Assembly: GCA_963514095.1 (NCBI GenBank)
Contig: OY741264.1
Coordinates: forward strand, 10,525,554-10,589,553
DNA length: 64,000 nucleotides
Source of the DNA: Eutrigla gurnardus
Lineage: Eukaryota; Chordata; Actinopteri; Perciformes; Triglidae
Reading direction: 5' to 3'
Both the position numbers and the translations under genes were made by a program. Positions 1-13,004 of the stretch are shown one piece after another. The notes under the pieces were generated by a model. That model was not told where the DNA came from and did no database searches. It worked only from the letters and a program-made list of their open reading frames with translations. The first letter of the stretch is position 1; each line of letters begins with the position of its first letter.

Positions 1-532
1 ATTTGGTGTGTTCCCCGTCAAACGGCTGGCTCATTTCTAGGTTTGCAAGCTCACAAAAATATAAGAGTTTGACGACACTGGTTAGCCGTTAGCCAACAAC
101 AAACGAGCACACGTTTGAAAACGCACAAAACCGCACATCAGCCCCGATGGATTGGATGTAGTTATCTACTCCCATCTTTCACGTTAATGCGATGCTCGCC
201 GTCATAACGTTATGTTTGTGCTCTCACCCAACAATACAACTGTTTTCAGGTGAACGCAGCTAGGCTAAGCTAGCTGAAGCTAAAACGCGCGGCCTAAAAC
301 TGCCCCATGTGCTGCCGCTTTGTTCTGGGGGGCACTTTAACTCACACACCACTGCACTCGAGACTGAGCAACAAATTGACCAGATTTACAAACTTAGTTT
401 ACAAATATCGCACTCGCGTGTTTATACAAAATCGGGCGTTGTTAAAAGGAAGCCGGATGTTTTATCAACTAGTTAACAAAGCGCAGCGGAGAAAGCTCCG
501 GACAGCTTTTCAAATCTCCCTCATTCCCTTCA

Positions 533-685
533 ATGGTGGAGCAGAGGGGGCTGCCATGCGCCTCACGTTACACTGTTTTCATCGCCAGCGCTATCGTTGC
601 TTTAACATTTGGCTATCCTCACCGGCGGGATATTTACACACATTATAAAATGTGCATAAAACATCGTTTTGAGACACCGAAATAG
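533..685 (+). CDS. Short ORF, 50 codons, one possible membrane segment
   Basis: An ATG at 533 opens a 50-residue frame that begins MVEQRGLPCAS. It contains a hydrophobic run (YTVFIASAIVALTFGY) around residues 13-28, followed by a basic tail, and ends at TAG 683-685. It looks like a single-pass micropeptide, but I recognise no family. It overlaps the putative leftward first-exon region and could be chance. No splice or expression evidence is visible. Confidence 0.15.
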   Translation: MVEQRGLPCASRYTVFIASAIVALTFGYPHRRDIYTHYKMCIKHRFETPK

Positions 686-761
686 GGATTAAAAGCAAAA
701 AGAAAACAGAAGCCACAACCCGACCTCCTTGCCGATAAACATGCGCTCGGTAGACACTCAC

Positions 762-778
762 CAGCCGAAATCCACCAT
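762..778 (-). CDS. Possible first coding exon of a gene leaving the window
   Basis: On the minus strand an ATG at 778 sits in a good Kozak context (gcgaagATGG). After 17 coding bases reading MVDFG plus two bases, a consensus donor (GTGAGT) follows at 761. A TATA-like box lies about 140 bases upstream at 919-925. Together these look like a short first coding exon whose later exons lie beyond position 1. The peptide is too short to identify a family, and no second exon was found between 1 and 760. Chance occurrence is quite possible. Confidence 0.25.
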
Positions 779-918
779 CTTCGCTCACTTGCTTGGGCTG
801 CCGTGTAGTCTCTTCTTGCCGACAAAAGAGAGAATCAAATACGCAACTATCCCGGAAACTTTTCTACCCGCGGACGCGAACGAAACGTAAAGTGAAATCC
901 GAAAGCGGTCGCGAGTGG

Positions 919-925
919 ATTTATA
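919..925 (-). promoter_or_regulatory. TATA-like box
   Basis: Reads TATAAAT on the minus strand, in a CpG-containing stretch about 140 bases upstream of the ATG at 778. It supports a leftward promoter, but it is a motif match only. Confidence 0.25.
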
Positions 926-1183
926 GCGCAGATCTGCTGGTTGGAAATGATTGCGGGGTTAGGAAAGTGGCGCGAAGGCGACCAGTTGGTAACCATGTGG
1001 GTGAATGAAGGGCGGCTCCCACTGAACGTAAATATCTAGCTACAACCCCCAACTCTCCCCATTAGCATACATAAACTACGGTACTTCCGACCCACATCTC
1101 CCACCAAACAGCCTCCACCTCTCCCGGGGAAGGAGAGGGAAACGGACAGGGATCACTGCGGGGTTTTTTTAAAGAAAAAAATG

Positions 1184-1234
1184 TGCGTGTGTGTGTGTAT
1201 ATATATACGGTATATATATATATATATATATATG
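1184..1234. repeat. (GT)n/(TA)n microsatellite
   Basis: A short GT run passes into an alternating TA run interrupted by one acgg. It is simple sequence with no gene. Confidence 0.9.
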
Positions 1235-2980
1235 CATACATAACAGAAGACGGACTGCCTAGTCATATCGTTTTACACCCATTAAAGTTTTGCATTGCTG
1301 GCCGATGAAATTATATCTAATCTTAATCCTTTGCTTTTATGAAAATAATTAGCTCCGAGTAGTGAAGCAAATATATCTGGTGACCACATTTTAAGCCTTA
1401 ACTGGCGCCTATATGCTCGTTTTTATTGAAAATATAACGACTAATTGACCTGTTGCTGCTAAACAACACCTGCAGCTCATATATGATGTATGAATTATCT
1501 TATTGTTTGTCACTCTCCGTGAAAAATAGAATAAAAAGAAAATGTAAGTTTTCATGTTGAAATCAAACAGGTTTTTTTGGTCAGTAGGCTATGTGTGATT
1601 TTTAAACTAAGATAATTGAACATTTATATAAAAAGAAAATTACTAAATTCATTAAGCACCCATTATAAACCCAAAGTATATGTGTTGTGAATATTAGGAT
1701 CAAATATTCAGTTTGTTAAATCAAAACATTGATGTCCGTTTACAGTTGATTTTCTAGCTTTTTAAAAGTTTTCTCTTTGTGATTTTTATTGGGATAGAAA
1801 TGAGTTTTGGGATGGAATATAATCGTCTGTTTTGGGCAAGCTCTGCCACGAAAACATGTTGATAAGGTTTATAACAAAATGAGCTTCCAACAACTGATTC
1901 AAAACAACATTTATAACTGAATTAATGATACAAATAATAAACTGAGGACCAAATAGGTGAAATATAAATATGAAACCGATAAAGAAGTTTTAAAAACATA
2001 TTTAAATAATTGTTTTAAATTAGTGAAACACTTTATAACATTCATCCGTTATAAATAGTTTTGCATTCGGCCTTCAAAGTAGTTCAAGGCACAATATGTA
2101 GTAGATCTCTTACAATAACCCAAAATGATCAAAACTGCATACATTTGGTTTGTGCAGTGTGAAAAATCATCGTATTTCAAACGTATTAGGATTATAAAAT
2201 GTTTACAATTATGACCACATTTATTTTTGTGATTTTGTTCCCCTCTTAAATAAACCAACATATTTTTAACATTTCATGCCCACAGGCAGTTCAAAGTATG
2301 CTCATGCCCTGGTCTCTCTTGCTTTCTTCTCTAAACAAAACCATTCTTCAAACGAAATGCCTGGATCTTGTGGAGACATCACAACCAAAAGGCAAAAGCC
2401 ATCAAACCACAACAGAAGAGCAGTCGAGTACTACAACTAACAAGGGTTTCCCTCAGACAGGATGTAGGCCCCAGATTCAACACTCAACACTTTTTCAGCA
2501 TTTAATTAAAAGCAAAATTCCGTCAACATTATTCATTCGAATGTTTGAAATTTAAAAAAATGTTAGAATACTTTATGCTGACACACAACGTATAGATCGA
2601 TACATGCTTCCTATACAGGTTTCAGATGTTTGCAGCATTCTGCAAAAGTTGACTTTTACATTGAACAGAAGCTCCCAACGTTCTGTGTTTTGCTTTGTTT
2701 TTATACTTAAAAAAAGAAAAAGAACATGATAAGCTTTAAAAATACAATCCCTGAGCTCAGTTTCAGACGTCTAAGAGTTGTTAGCAGTTCCACCAAACAG
2801 ACATTACACAAGAGACATTAGCCTCGGAGCTGCTCACGTGGTTTAGTTGAAATAATTCTCGGAAGCTCAAAGCAGTGAAATTATCAAACATTTTCATCTA
2901 ATCTGTTGTTGTAATGGCACTTTTACTTCAGTTCAGGTTTTGAGTTCTTCTTCCACCACTGAACCACTACTACCAAAGAA
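1235..2980. other. AT-rich intergenic DNA
   Basis: AT-rich sequence with no conserved coding stretch. The short ORFs at 2049-2261 and 2298-2555 have low-complexity, non-family translations and no splice structure. I see no RNA gene or clear transposon. Confidence 0.6.
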
Positions 2981-2981
2981 T

Positions 2982-3036
2982 CCTATGGTTCTAGTTAGCA
3001 CCTTTATCTTTAAAGTGCTAACTAGAACCACATAGG
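2982..3036. repeat. Imperfect palindrome (hairpin)
   Basis: The left arm 2982-3001 is complementary to the right arm 3015-3036, with a 15-base perfect core (ggttctagttagcac) and a loop of about 13 bases. The following 400 bases keep repeating agaacc/ggttct motifs, which suggests one end or the core of a non-autonomous DNA transposon. A full element with target-site duplication was not delimited. Confidence 0.55.
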
Positions 3037-6000
3037 CTTGTGTTCGTAGGAGAGCTCATTTAGAGGGTCCTACAACCCATACCTATAGGGACCTGTGAAA
3101 GGTATACCAACCAAAACCCCGTATGAGAGGTTCTACAGAGAATCAATCTGTAATGGTCCCACCAAGAACCCTTTTTGGGGGCTCTATCCACAACCTTTCC
3201 ACCTTCTAACAGAACAAGAACCCATCCAGGGGTTCCAATGAGAACTGTTTTCTACTCCAAAAGTTTCATCTAGAAGGGGAATATTTTTTTTAACACCCAC
3301 TCTTTTAATAATCTTTGAAGAACTCTTTTTTATCTCAAAAATACCCTTTTTTGGATGAAACAAATAGTTCTTAATGGAATCCTACATCTTACAAAGAACT
3401 CTTTAAACACTTTCTTCAAAAATGGGGTCTTCAGAAGCACATGGTTCTCTGTAGAACCTCAGCCCTGCAGGAAGTATCCTTTTGGAGCCCTTACTAAGAG
3501 CATGTGACCCCTGCAGCTTGAAGAACAAGTCATACAAATCCTAAATGTTTTTGTTCCCAACACAAATATGTAAATACAGTTAAATAAATGATTAATAACT
3601 AAGAAACAAGAGATGAGCCCTCCCAAGTCCCCCCCAACTCCCCCATGAAGTGCAACCCCTGAGTACAACAGGGGATTGATGTAATGCTGTAAGGGTTTTT
3701 TTGTGTTACGTTTCAATGCAAAGCATTGGAATAACAACAACTCATTGTCCTTAGTGATGTGTTGCGTTGAGAAGCCATACAAATGTGAGTTCCTACAATG
3801 CGGATGTGCTGAAACATACAATGTTTGAGGAGTGTTTAACGTTTTTTATCGCATGTTGAAATGTGGAACCCTGTGAACTGTAACAAACACACTGTATATG
3901 TGTGATACAGTATGGTAGCTGGCCAGCAGAGGGAACTAGTAAACTAATTTCTGAACTGTATGGACATGATTGCTTTCCAACTGTAAGAGGAAGCACTAAC
4001 CACAACTTCCCTATCCCTGGAGATTCTGTAGCTAAAAAAAAAATCACCTTCGTGCAACCCACTGAGTTTCAGAGAGGAGATGAAAGTGTGTGTTCCCTGC
4101 TGCTGATCGATAACATTTCTTTTAAACCATGGCATCTCTGCATGCTGCTGTTGCAACATCAGATATAACACTTTTCACCCTGATAGCAGATTATCTGTTC
4201 CTCCCCTCCCACATCTCTGGGCACACGGTGGGAGTGGGAGTGCTCAGTCATGACCCCCCAACCCCCCACACAAAGCCAGTGGTGTGGCTAGTTCCCCTGC
4301 ATATGGAAGTGAGGTGGGGGTGGGTGGATGGAGGTTGTGGACTTCACATCGTCCCATGGGGTCAGATAAAAGCTTACACTCCTTATTGGGCCTCCCTCCT
4401 CCTCTTAAAGCTCTGCGCTCTCTGCACAAATTGTAGTTGAAGATTTATGTAGGTATCAATTGCAAAAAGCATTTTAGGACCCTCTCCATGTGATTGTTAT
4501 TATTATTATATTGGACAAAGATGAAGGGGAAAACAGTGATACATGTGGACAATACAGCAATGCATAGGCATTTATTTCTGAACTATAAAAGTGAGCAGAG
4601 AAAATACAATGCAACTTAAAACAACAAGCTGGTAGCACTTATGATATTTGGGCTTATATCCTTGAGATTCAAAACATGCCATCTGATGCAGCACCACCTT
4701 CTGCCCCTATTTTTCCAAAATGGCCTACCACGTCCAAGCCCCTCCCATGACAGGGGCCGTGAGCCTGGGGGTCTCTGTTTTGTTCTTCCTATAGAAGCCC
4801 GGCCACCATTGTCTCCGCGTGACCCCGAGGTCAACTGAACTCACCTCACCCGACCACGGCCCATTCAGCTGTGAAGCTTCGCATAGGACAAAAACATCTC
4901 ACAGGAGCAGTAATCACTTCAAGCGAGGGGGTGGGAACACACACACTCGTGCACACAGACAACGAACACACTCGGCAGTGATTTGGAGTCAGAAACGCGC
5001 TCGAGTTATATTGTTTTATCACAATAGCAGCAAGACTCCGGAGCCATAAAGGAAGCGCATGCAGCGTGATCAAAAAATGCATTTCAGTGAGGTTTATCGG
5101 CTAGTTGTGCAGTCCGGATGGTCTGTATTTCCTCAATGAAAACATCCAGAGTGCATCCAAATTGGCTGATACTCACTGGTCTATTAAGGAAGTAAATTGT
5201 GGAAAGCTGCAATAACGTTATCTTTGACATATTTTCTAATTCTTCCCTCAGATATTTTCACTTTGATTGCCTGAGGGGAAACTACAATTTCCTGCAGGTT
5301 AAGAAATGAGGCCATCCCCGCCTATCTACAGCTCTTTATTACAATATAGGGCGGCTAGCCAAAAAGAAAAGTAGTGCATTGGGAAAAAATAACCATTGTT
5401 CACGACAGCGTTCTCCTACAAGTTGTGTTTTTTTAAGCCAGTTTACTTCTGTTTTCTGTATAGAACTAGTTTAACTTTAGCGGAGCCCTTTCCTTGTCTG
5501 ATGCACAGTCTGGAGCACATGTCCTGAAGATCCTCCAGCCTGGCTTTTCAGAGGCAACAGTGTCCCTGGTGGAGAGGAAGCTCATGGAAGCTGACAGGTT
5601 GAAAATGTGCAGCATGATGTGGCTGAAGGAGCATGAAACATGTTCACCCATGGATGCCGTGCGCAGAGCCTCGGGAGACACCGCAAGACAATTAAATGAT
5701 GAGTGCTTAAACCTTTTTTGAAAAGATTTTCATCAACTTTACAGATCCCTTTGATAGCTTGCATGCAGCCGACACGTTTGTTGAACTGCAAAGACGACAT
5801 TGCACTTGTTAAATGTCTTCGTGAGTGAGGGGTTGAGAGAAAGAACCAATCAGGAATTTGGATAAAAACTCCTCACGCTGCTGCTCACTGCAGGATGACA
5901 GTCGCCATCCCATGAGCACCATTAAGAATGATGGGACGTGCTCGTCTGTCTACCCACCCAAAATCATTCAGAAAACTACTTTGAGTTTAAAGTTAGTTTC

Positions 6001-6736
6001 ACATCAACTACAGCTAAAAAACCTACAGGTCTTTTAAATGTAACACAGTGGCTGTATTTGCTGTGTGGGACTATTATGCCATTATTACACCAACTATGCA
6101 CATAGTGGTGCTTCTACTTTGGCTTGAAGTCATCACATACAGCGCTGCTTAGTCATTTTGAAACATCTGTGATTTATCCCTCTGATTCTTTCATTTCTCC
6201 ATTGTCTTCTTTTCATTTTCTGCCTGTGTGTTAATCACCTTTACTGTTGCTCTTGTTGGTTTTGGAAAGCAGAGTAAGAACACTGAAACAGAGACTACTG
6301 ACAACACTGTAACTTTCACTCCTTTAACAAGAAACAAATCCAAGTCGCATGTAATTTACAATACTTTTTTTAAGCATGGTCCTCTGGTTTAATATTGAAT
6401 GCTGTTTAAAAGGAATTATGTTTACAGAAGGTGACATCATATTTTATAACTGAAAGCAGCCTGGAACAGAAAGATCCACTACCGTGAACAGCATTTCAAA
6501 CACATTTTACACAATTCAATTGGTAATTTTTTTTTAAAACATTAGTGCTTGAATACATTTGGTGTATTGGAGTGCACTATCAAAATGTATTAATCAATTA
6601 AATCAAATGCAAATTTACTATACAAATAAAGCTGCATTCAAAATGCTATTTCAGTAATATAATCAGTTAATATCAAAAGTAAAAAGTAAAGGAACTCAAT
6701 GCAGAGGGAAAAAATGGTGTATCTATATCTAATATA

Positions 6737-6788
<52 letters not shown>

Positions 6789-7350
6789 AGGTGGAGCACC
6801 TTTTTAACTATCTTTAAGCGCTGCAACGAATTGATCTGGTGGTTACTTTCTTAATTGGTTTGTAAAACAAAAAAATAGAGATAAATGCATCACAATTAAA
6901 AATATGTTAGTATGTTTTTAAGTGTTGTACATAAGTGTCTAAAGTCCAAGTACTCTTAAAAGGGCCTCCATGAGTGTCATACTTTTATATTGGATCATTA
7001 TTACTGATACCAGTAGATTCTAGTTGGTTGAGGTGGAGATAATTATACTGTAAGTACTTTGTTGGGTAGTTTCATCAATACAAATGCAACATATTTTATA
7101 AACTCTTCAAATGTTTTGGATGCAATTAATTAATGATTTTATCTGGCTGCTATCATATAACTTGTGTCATAAAATGCTCAACAATTCAATCTGAAATGTA
7201 GTGGAGTGGATTGATATGTTATATGTTATTATGAATCATCAAGTTCCTCCACTTGTGACACAATAACAAGTTTAAGACTTTGAAACCAAAGCAATGGACA
7301 TGCTTGTGTTTAGGATTCTCAGTCAAAAACTGCCATGAGAGCAGCAAACA
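3037..7350. other. Intergenic DNA and probable ephrin-B 3' flank
   Basis: The stretch 3037-3460 is rich in agaacc-type repeats and is probably transposon-derived. The rest is unique-looking AT-rich DNA with scattered short ORFs. None of these matches a family or has supporting splice sites. The ORF at 5494-5721 is discussed among rejected items. The right part should contain the 3' UTR of the minus-strand ephrin gene, whose stop codon is at 7351-7353. I could not fix its polyadenylation site. Confidence 0.5.
6739..6785. repeat. (CA)n microsatellite
   Basis: About 23 uninterrupted CA dinucleotides. Confidence 0.95.
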
Positions 7351-10300
7351 TCAGACTTTGTAGTAGAGATTGGTGGGGTTCTGGGGCGTTATCTCCTGAA
7401 CGATGTACACCGGGGCCCCGTAGTCGCTGCTCACTCGCTCGTAGTGACGACAGATCATGCTGTCAGAAGCCCTCAGAGGAAAGACGACATCGCTGCGGTC
7501 CGAGCCGTTGTAGTCGCTGCCGATGCTGTCCCGCTTCGCCATGGCCAAAGTGTTGAGGGACACGGAGGCAGACTGCTGGCTGTCTGGGACGGGACGGCGG
7601 CGGTGACGGCGCATCCACAGCACGACCAGCACAATTATGATGACTAGAAGGAGGATCACACCGCCAGAGACAGCCCACGTCAACGGTCCTGGCTCGGAGA
7701 CGTTCCCGCCACTGGAGTTTGTTAGTCCTGTTTCTGAGCCCAAGTCTGTCACCATGCAGAGAAGAGATGGAAAAAACTGAGATGAAAGAGTGAATTAGGG
7801 CACATGACACAGATTTCAAAATAATTTCTCTCAGACGGATCAGTATGTGTTGACATGAAAAACCTCAGAGGAAGCTGGACACCAGATAATATGCTCTAAT
7901 CTTTAGTGTCTTACTGGCAAACAGCATGTTGTCTTTTCTCTGAATGGAGTACAATTTGGGATATGCATCTATTCCGAGCATCTATTGTATAAAAATCAAG
8001 ATACTTTACCATTTTAAACTACAGAAATGATACAATATGTGTACTGTTGGTTTTACAATCAACAGCAACTTGCAGTTTGAATTGCCAATTCAATTTCACA
8101 AATAAAAATCCATTTGTTTTCCTCAAAGAGCTGCTCCGTTGTGAATTGCATTGTGGGAGAAATAGTGTCCATCTACACCAACAAAGTATTTAGTCTGTTT
8201 TCTTTTCTCGTGTTCACCCACCAGATACTAAACACCTGCTCAGAATCAAAATGTAGTATGGATTTGGGACAGTATCTACTAAAAACTGTTATCAGCTTGG
8301 GTGAAATTTATATGAATTAATTTCTTTTTTAATTAATCCATCTTTTTTCTATTATTTGCCATATTCATTTTTTCTACATGTTTTTAGTGGCTGAAAATAC
8401 AAATATAATATTTACTTCTGTTTGGATAAACAATTGCTAAAGACTACAGCTCCTTAAAAACTGTTTTTAAAGGAGTAAAAATATGTGTTGAAATGCTAAT
8501 TGTACACCTGAAGTATATTCTCCAGGCTTTTGCTTTGTCTTCATACCAGTTTTGCTTTTTATATCCTTTTCTTTTGCAGAGGGGTCGTGGGACTTGGACT
8601 TTGGTCGGGAGGGTGGGAACCTGGTGGGGGACTCCTGGAGGGTTGAAGGTGGATCTGAAGAACCTGGGAAATAAAACAAGACATTTGAGAATAAAATCAT
8701 GACGTCTAACTCTTAGCAGCATGGTGATGAGTGTAGGAGGGTTATGTAATGTCAAAATGTTCCTGTCCTGTTATGATGTTTTTCTTTAACTGGTTCTTTT
8801 GCAGTAACAGTCATTCAAGTAAAAATGCATCACTAACCTAATTAGACCACAAAAAGTTGTTTTCTGAGTCACAGCTGGGACTCTCGTGTCTCTCTATTGC
8901 TTTCACCTTCTCCAACCACACATTCATATCTGAATTCAGCCCATTCAAATCCCTTCTCTGGGATTTTTCCAAAGGGGATTTTGGGAGATGTAGGGAATCA
9001 AACACGTAAAAGGGGCAGTCCACTGATGTTACAGCCATATTTATTGAGCCGGAATCCACATTACTTACTACTAGAAACTACCCTTCCTTTGGTCCGTTTA
9101 AAATCACTACATCACAATGTAAAAGCAAAAAGGCAACAATAAAAACCAAAAGAAAACCCATGAAACTACAACCAAAACCACAACAAAACATAAGATCAAC
9201 AACAATATAGCCACTAGACAATAGTAATTCCAAATGCAAACAAGTCAAAGATTGAATAAAGTAAATAACAAAAGAAAACAAGCAAACTACCAACAAACAA
9301 TTAATCAAACAACAATAAAACTACAAATGAACACACAAGTACCCACACCTTAAAAACAATTAAAAACAGCTCGAAGACAACAGCAGCACCATTTAAAAAC
9401 CAGTGCCGATATATATAAACCAAGAAAATTCCCCATTAATGATCATATTCTCATCATAAATATTATGTTGATAAAGTTTTGTATCTGTTGTTTGCCATCA
9501 GATATTTAACTTTTACTTGTTAAATGTTCCATAGTTTCATACCTCTGAACACAACAGGAAATTTGAATGTATAGCACGTTTAGGAGTTTAGACAATAAAA
9601 TATTTCCCCTAAAACAGACCAGGTAAACAACTGTCCTCTCCCTCACCAATGACCAACCCAAGGTCAACTGTCATCTATTGCTTCTGTTAATGCCACCAAC
9701 TACTGTTAATGCTACTACTACTATACTACTACCAAAACCAAATGCAGTTGGAACCCAAGGCCAAGGGTCTGGGCTGCACGAGATTTCTGCCCGAAAGCCT
9801 ATTAAGGCAGAATTTACCTGTTAGTCTATGTCCACCTGACGTCTGACTATAATTCCCTATCCAATTTTGCTTGATTGAGAACGAGGAAGATCATTGGTGA
9901 ATACAGAATAGCAATGGCCCCAAATAGCTTCCTTGTGGTACACCTGCAATTCTTTCACGTTATGAAAACCTATTATAGAAAACCTATTGTTTGCTGTTCG
10001 ACAATTAACTGTTTACCTGTGATATGCATTCTTTTCACATTATAGTTTATCAAACAACTAAGCTGCAAACATCAAAAGCTGCACTAAATAGTAACACTGC
10101 TCCTGTAAGTGTTAATATATGCTGAAAGACAATAGTTAAATTATTTTCTTTAAAAAAAACACTGTATCTTCTCACAAACTCTTTTTTTGATTGATTAGCT
10201 ATTTGGAGCACTTTTTGTAAAGGAATAACATTTACCACTTTCAATGCTGAGGGGAAAAGATGTTAAGGATGTAGCAAACAGGTCCATTTCAACAGCAGGC

Positions 10301-12230
10301 CAACAGTTTTAAGCTCTCCCATCTATATAATATATCCCACCTGGTTCATCAGTGTTCACATTTGATCATCCACTTTCTATTCATCCTTTTTATATTGACT
10401 TTATTTAATTAAAATTTCAAGATGTTGTCATTCCTAAGCTGTCTAATTCTGCACTTGTGTGATAACGTATTAGTCATAATCAACATTTCTTTTCCCAGTT
10501 TGTCCACTTTATAAAATATTTCATTTAGGGTGCTCCACAGTTTCCCAGTCATCCTTTCTCTCTAGTGCTGTTTGCAAGACCCCTTACCACAAATCTACCA
10601 ATCTAAATGCTCCACAGCTAAATGTCAAAAATGTTTATGTAATGTCATTATAACTGGCTCCATCTCAATGAATGCTGATTTCACATGCACAGTATAAGCG
10701 ATCAAATAATGTCACTCTGGCAATTCTTTTACAGAATATTTCATGCAGGGCTTTTACTTGTAATGTACTTGTATTTTTACATTGCTTTGTTACTTTTAAA
10801 GTATGTGAATACTTCTCACACCATTGCGTTTTTATGCCTCTCCCTCAGCTATATTGAAGCGCAATATTACATTTCTGCAGTGTTTCTTTAAGTGCAGTAA
10901 GATAGCAGTTTGCTTTAAAATATGAAGGCCTGCACAAAGAGGCACAAACAACTCTTCACAAATGACAGAAATTGCAGAAACTCAGTTAACACCAAAGCTG
11001 ATTTATGAAGACAACATATTCATCAACATTTCTGTATAGCATTCTTTCACTGTTGGCAATAATTATATTTTACTAACATCATATTTAGCATGAATGTCAA
11101 AATGAACTGCATGATTAGATTTTCAGTTGTAAAATGCACGATCCATAAATCAAAATCCAAACAGAAGGGTAGTGACACTACCAAAATCCAAACAGAAGGG
11201 TAGTGACACTACCAAAATCCAAACAGAAGGGTAGTGACACTACCAAAATCCAAACAGAAGACTAGAAACCACATGCATTTATATATGGAGATTAAAACAA
11301 GATTACAACTTAATCTCAGTTATTAATCTTTTCCGTTGCTGTTAAACGATTTGTTTACAGCAGTTTGTAAACGGCGGGAAAAGAGCTCCACATTTGCAGT
11401 CATGATCCGTTGAGAAACATGAAAAAAAAATCATTTTTCATCTCAAATTCTTGAATAATTTATATGAATAATACCTCACATTTATGAGGTTTCAAATGAC
11501 ATATTGGGGCTTGAACAAATTTAGCTTTGAAAGTTTTAAGCAACACAAACAGAAACACCATCATCTGTTTAATTTACCATATTAACCTATGAAAAAATTA
11601 TAAAAGCTTATTTCTTCATATTTAAGGTAACAGGCCTAATGTTTGTTTCTGTGTTGATATGCAATGAATCCTCGGGTAATTAAAAGTAATGGCAGTGAAT
11701 ATGTTCACAATATGCTTTTAATTACATTTCACATTTCAATGTATTTTGATAAGAGCACGAAATTATTAAAAAAATGACCACTGGCTATTTTGATGTTAAT
11801 GCCTTTGGGGGGGGAGGAGACAGATGACTGCCCGAATGATCGCATGCAGGATAATACTGACGACCTTAAACTGCCAGCGGTTTGATTTAGGGATTTAAAA
11901 TAATTCATGATGGCAAATTCCCTTCAAGAGAATGAATAGATTATCAAGATTATCTGACTACTTAATAAATCCAGATGGGAGTGATATTATTACACTTATA
12001 ACAATCAGAGTGAGACAACTGTCGTTGTTCCTTTAGCATCGTTAGTCAGGTATCGTCTCTCATTCACACACACACACACACACACACATACATGCTGTCG
12101 GGCACACACACGCAAACACACAAAGTCCTTACTTTGGCCGACTCTCAGCACCAGCTTCATGGATTTGGTTCTACACACCCCTCCATTAGTATTATCCAGA
12201 CCCTGCAGAGAGCCTGCAGAGGTGGCTGAC

Positions 12231-12277
<47 letters not shown>

Positions 12278-12965
12278 GCAAACATAGTTAAGTATTGTTT
12301 AACACTGTATATTTCATGCGATCATCATAATAGAGGATTATCAACCAACGTATGGTTTCTTTGCAGACGGTTGAGCCAGTTGCTGAATGTGAACACACGA
12401 GCAAGAGGACACAGACAAACGCTGATGTTACATACAGCGTATAGATAATTACACAGACAAAATGCCATAAAACTGATGAGGGGTAACCAGAGATGCACCA
12501 AGTGATACGTAATGAACTGCTGGGTGTATAAGATGTCAGAAAAATGTTGTGAACAATGGCCATCACATGTTCACAGAGCCCATATTAGATTATATTTTCA
12601 TATTACTTGGTTTGTCTGATCGGCAGACCAAAATTTAAAAAAAGATATTGGGTTTGTCATCACATAAGACAAACAAAAGCAGCAAATCCACACGTTTGGG
12701 AAACCATGCCAAGCAAACACATGGCATTTTCTAATGACTTAAACTATTAATCATTATCAAAATAGTCGCAGATTAATTTTCTTGTTGAACAGACGAACCA
12801 TCACAGCTCCAAATGCAATAATGTGTGGTGCACAAAGTGAATAAATGTGTTGTTCATTTTAACGAACATGGAAATGGCTAAATATATTCACACACAATCA
12901 CGCACATGCTGAGAACTCTTGTTCAACCCATCACTCCCACACACACACGCACACACACACACACA

Positions 12966-13004
<39 letters not shown>

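Larger units (their letters stand above)
1..1180. other. Promoter-like region at the left edge
   Basis: This stretch has more CpG and GC than the AT-rich DNA to its right and contains no long conserved reading frame. It holds a TATA-like motif on the minus strand (919-925) and a strong-context ATG followed by a splice donor (778-762). These suggest the 5' end of a gene running leftward out of the window. A 50-codon plus-strand ORF lies at 533-685. No product could be assigned. Confidence 0.35.

Noticed and set aside
5494..5721. 75-codon ORF starting MSDAQSGAHVLKIL, with a fairly protein-like composition
   Set aside because: The true first base is not clearly a start, no splice sites or flanking exons were found, and an equally long ORF lies on the opposite strand. 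No family recognised.
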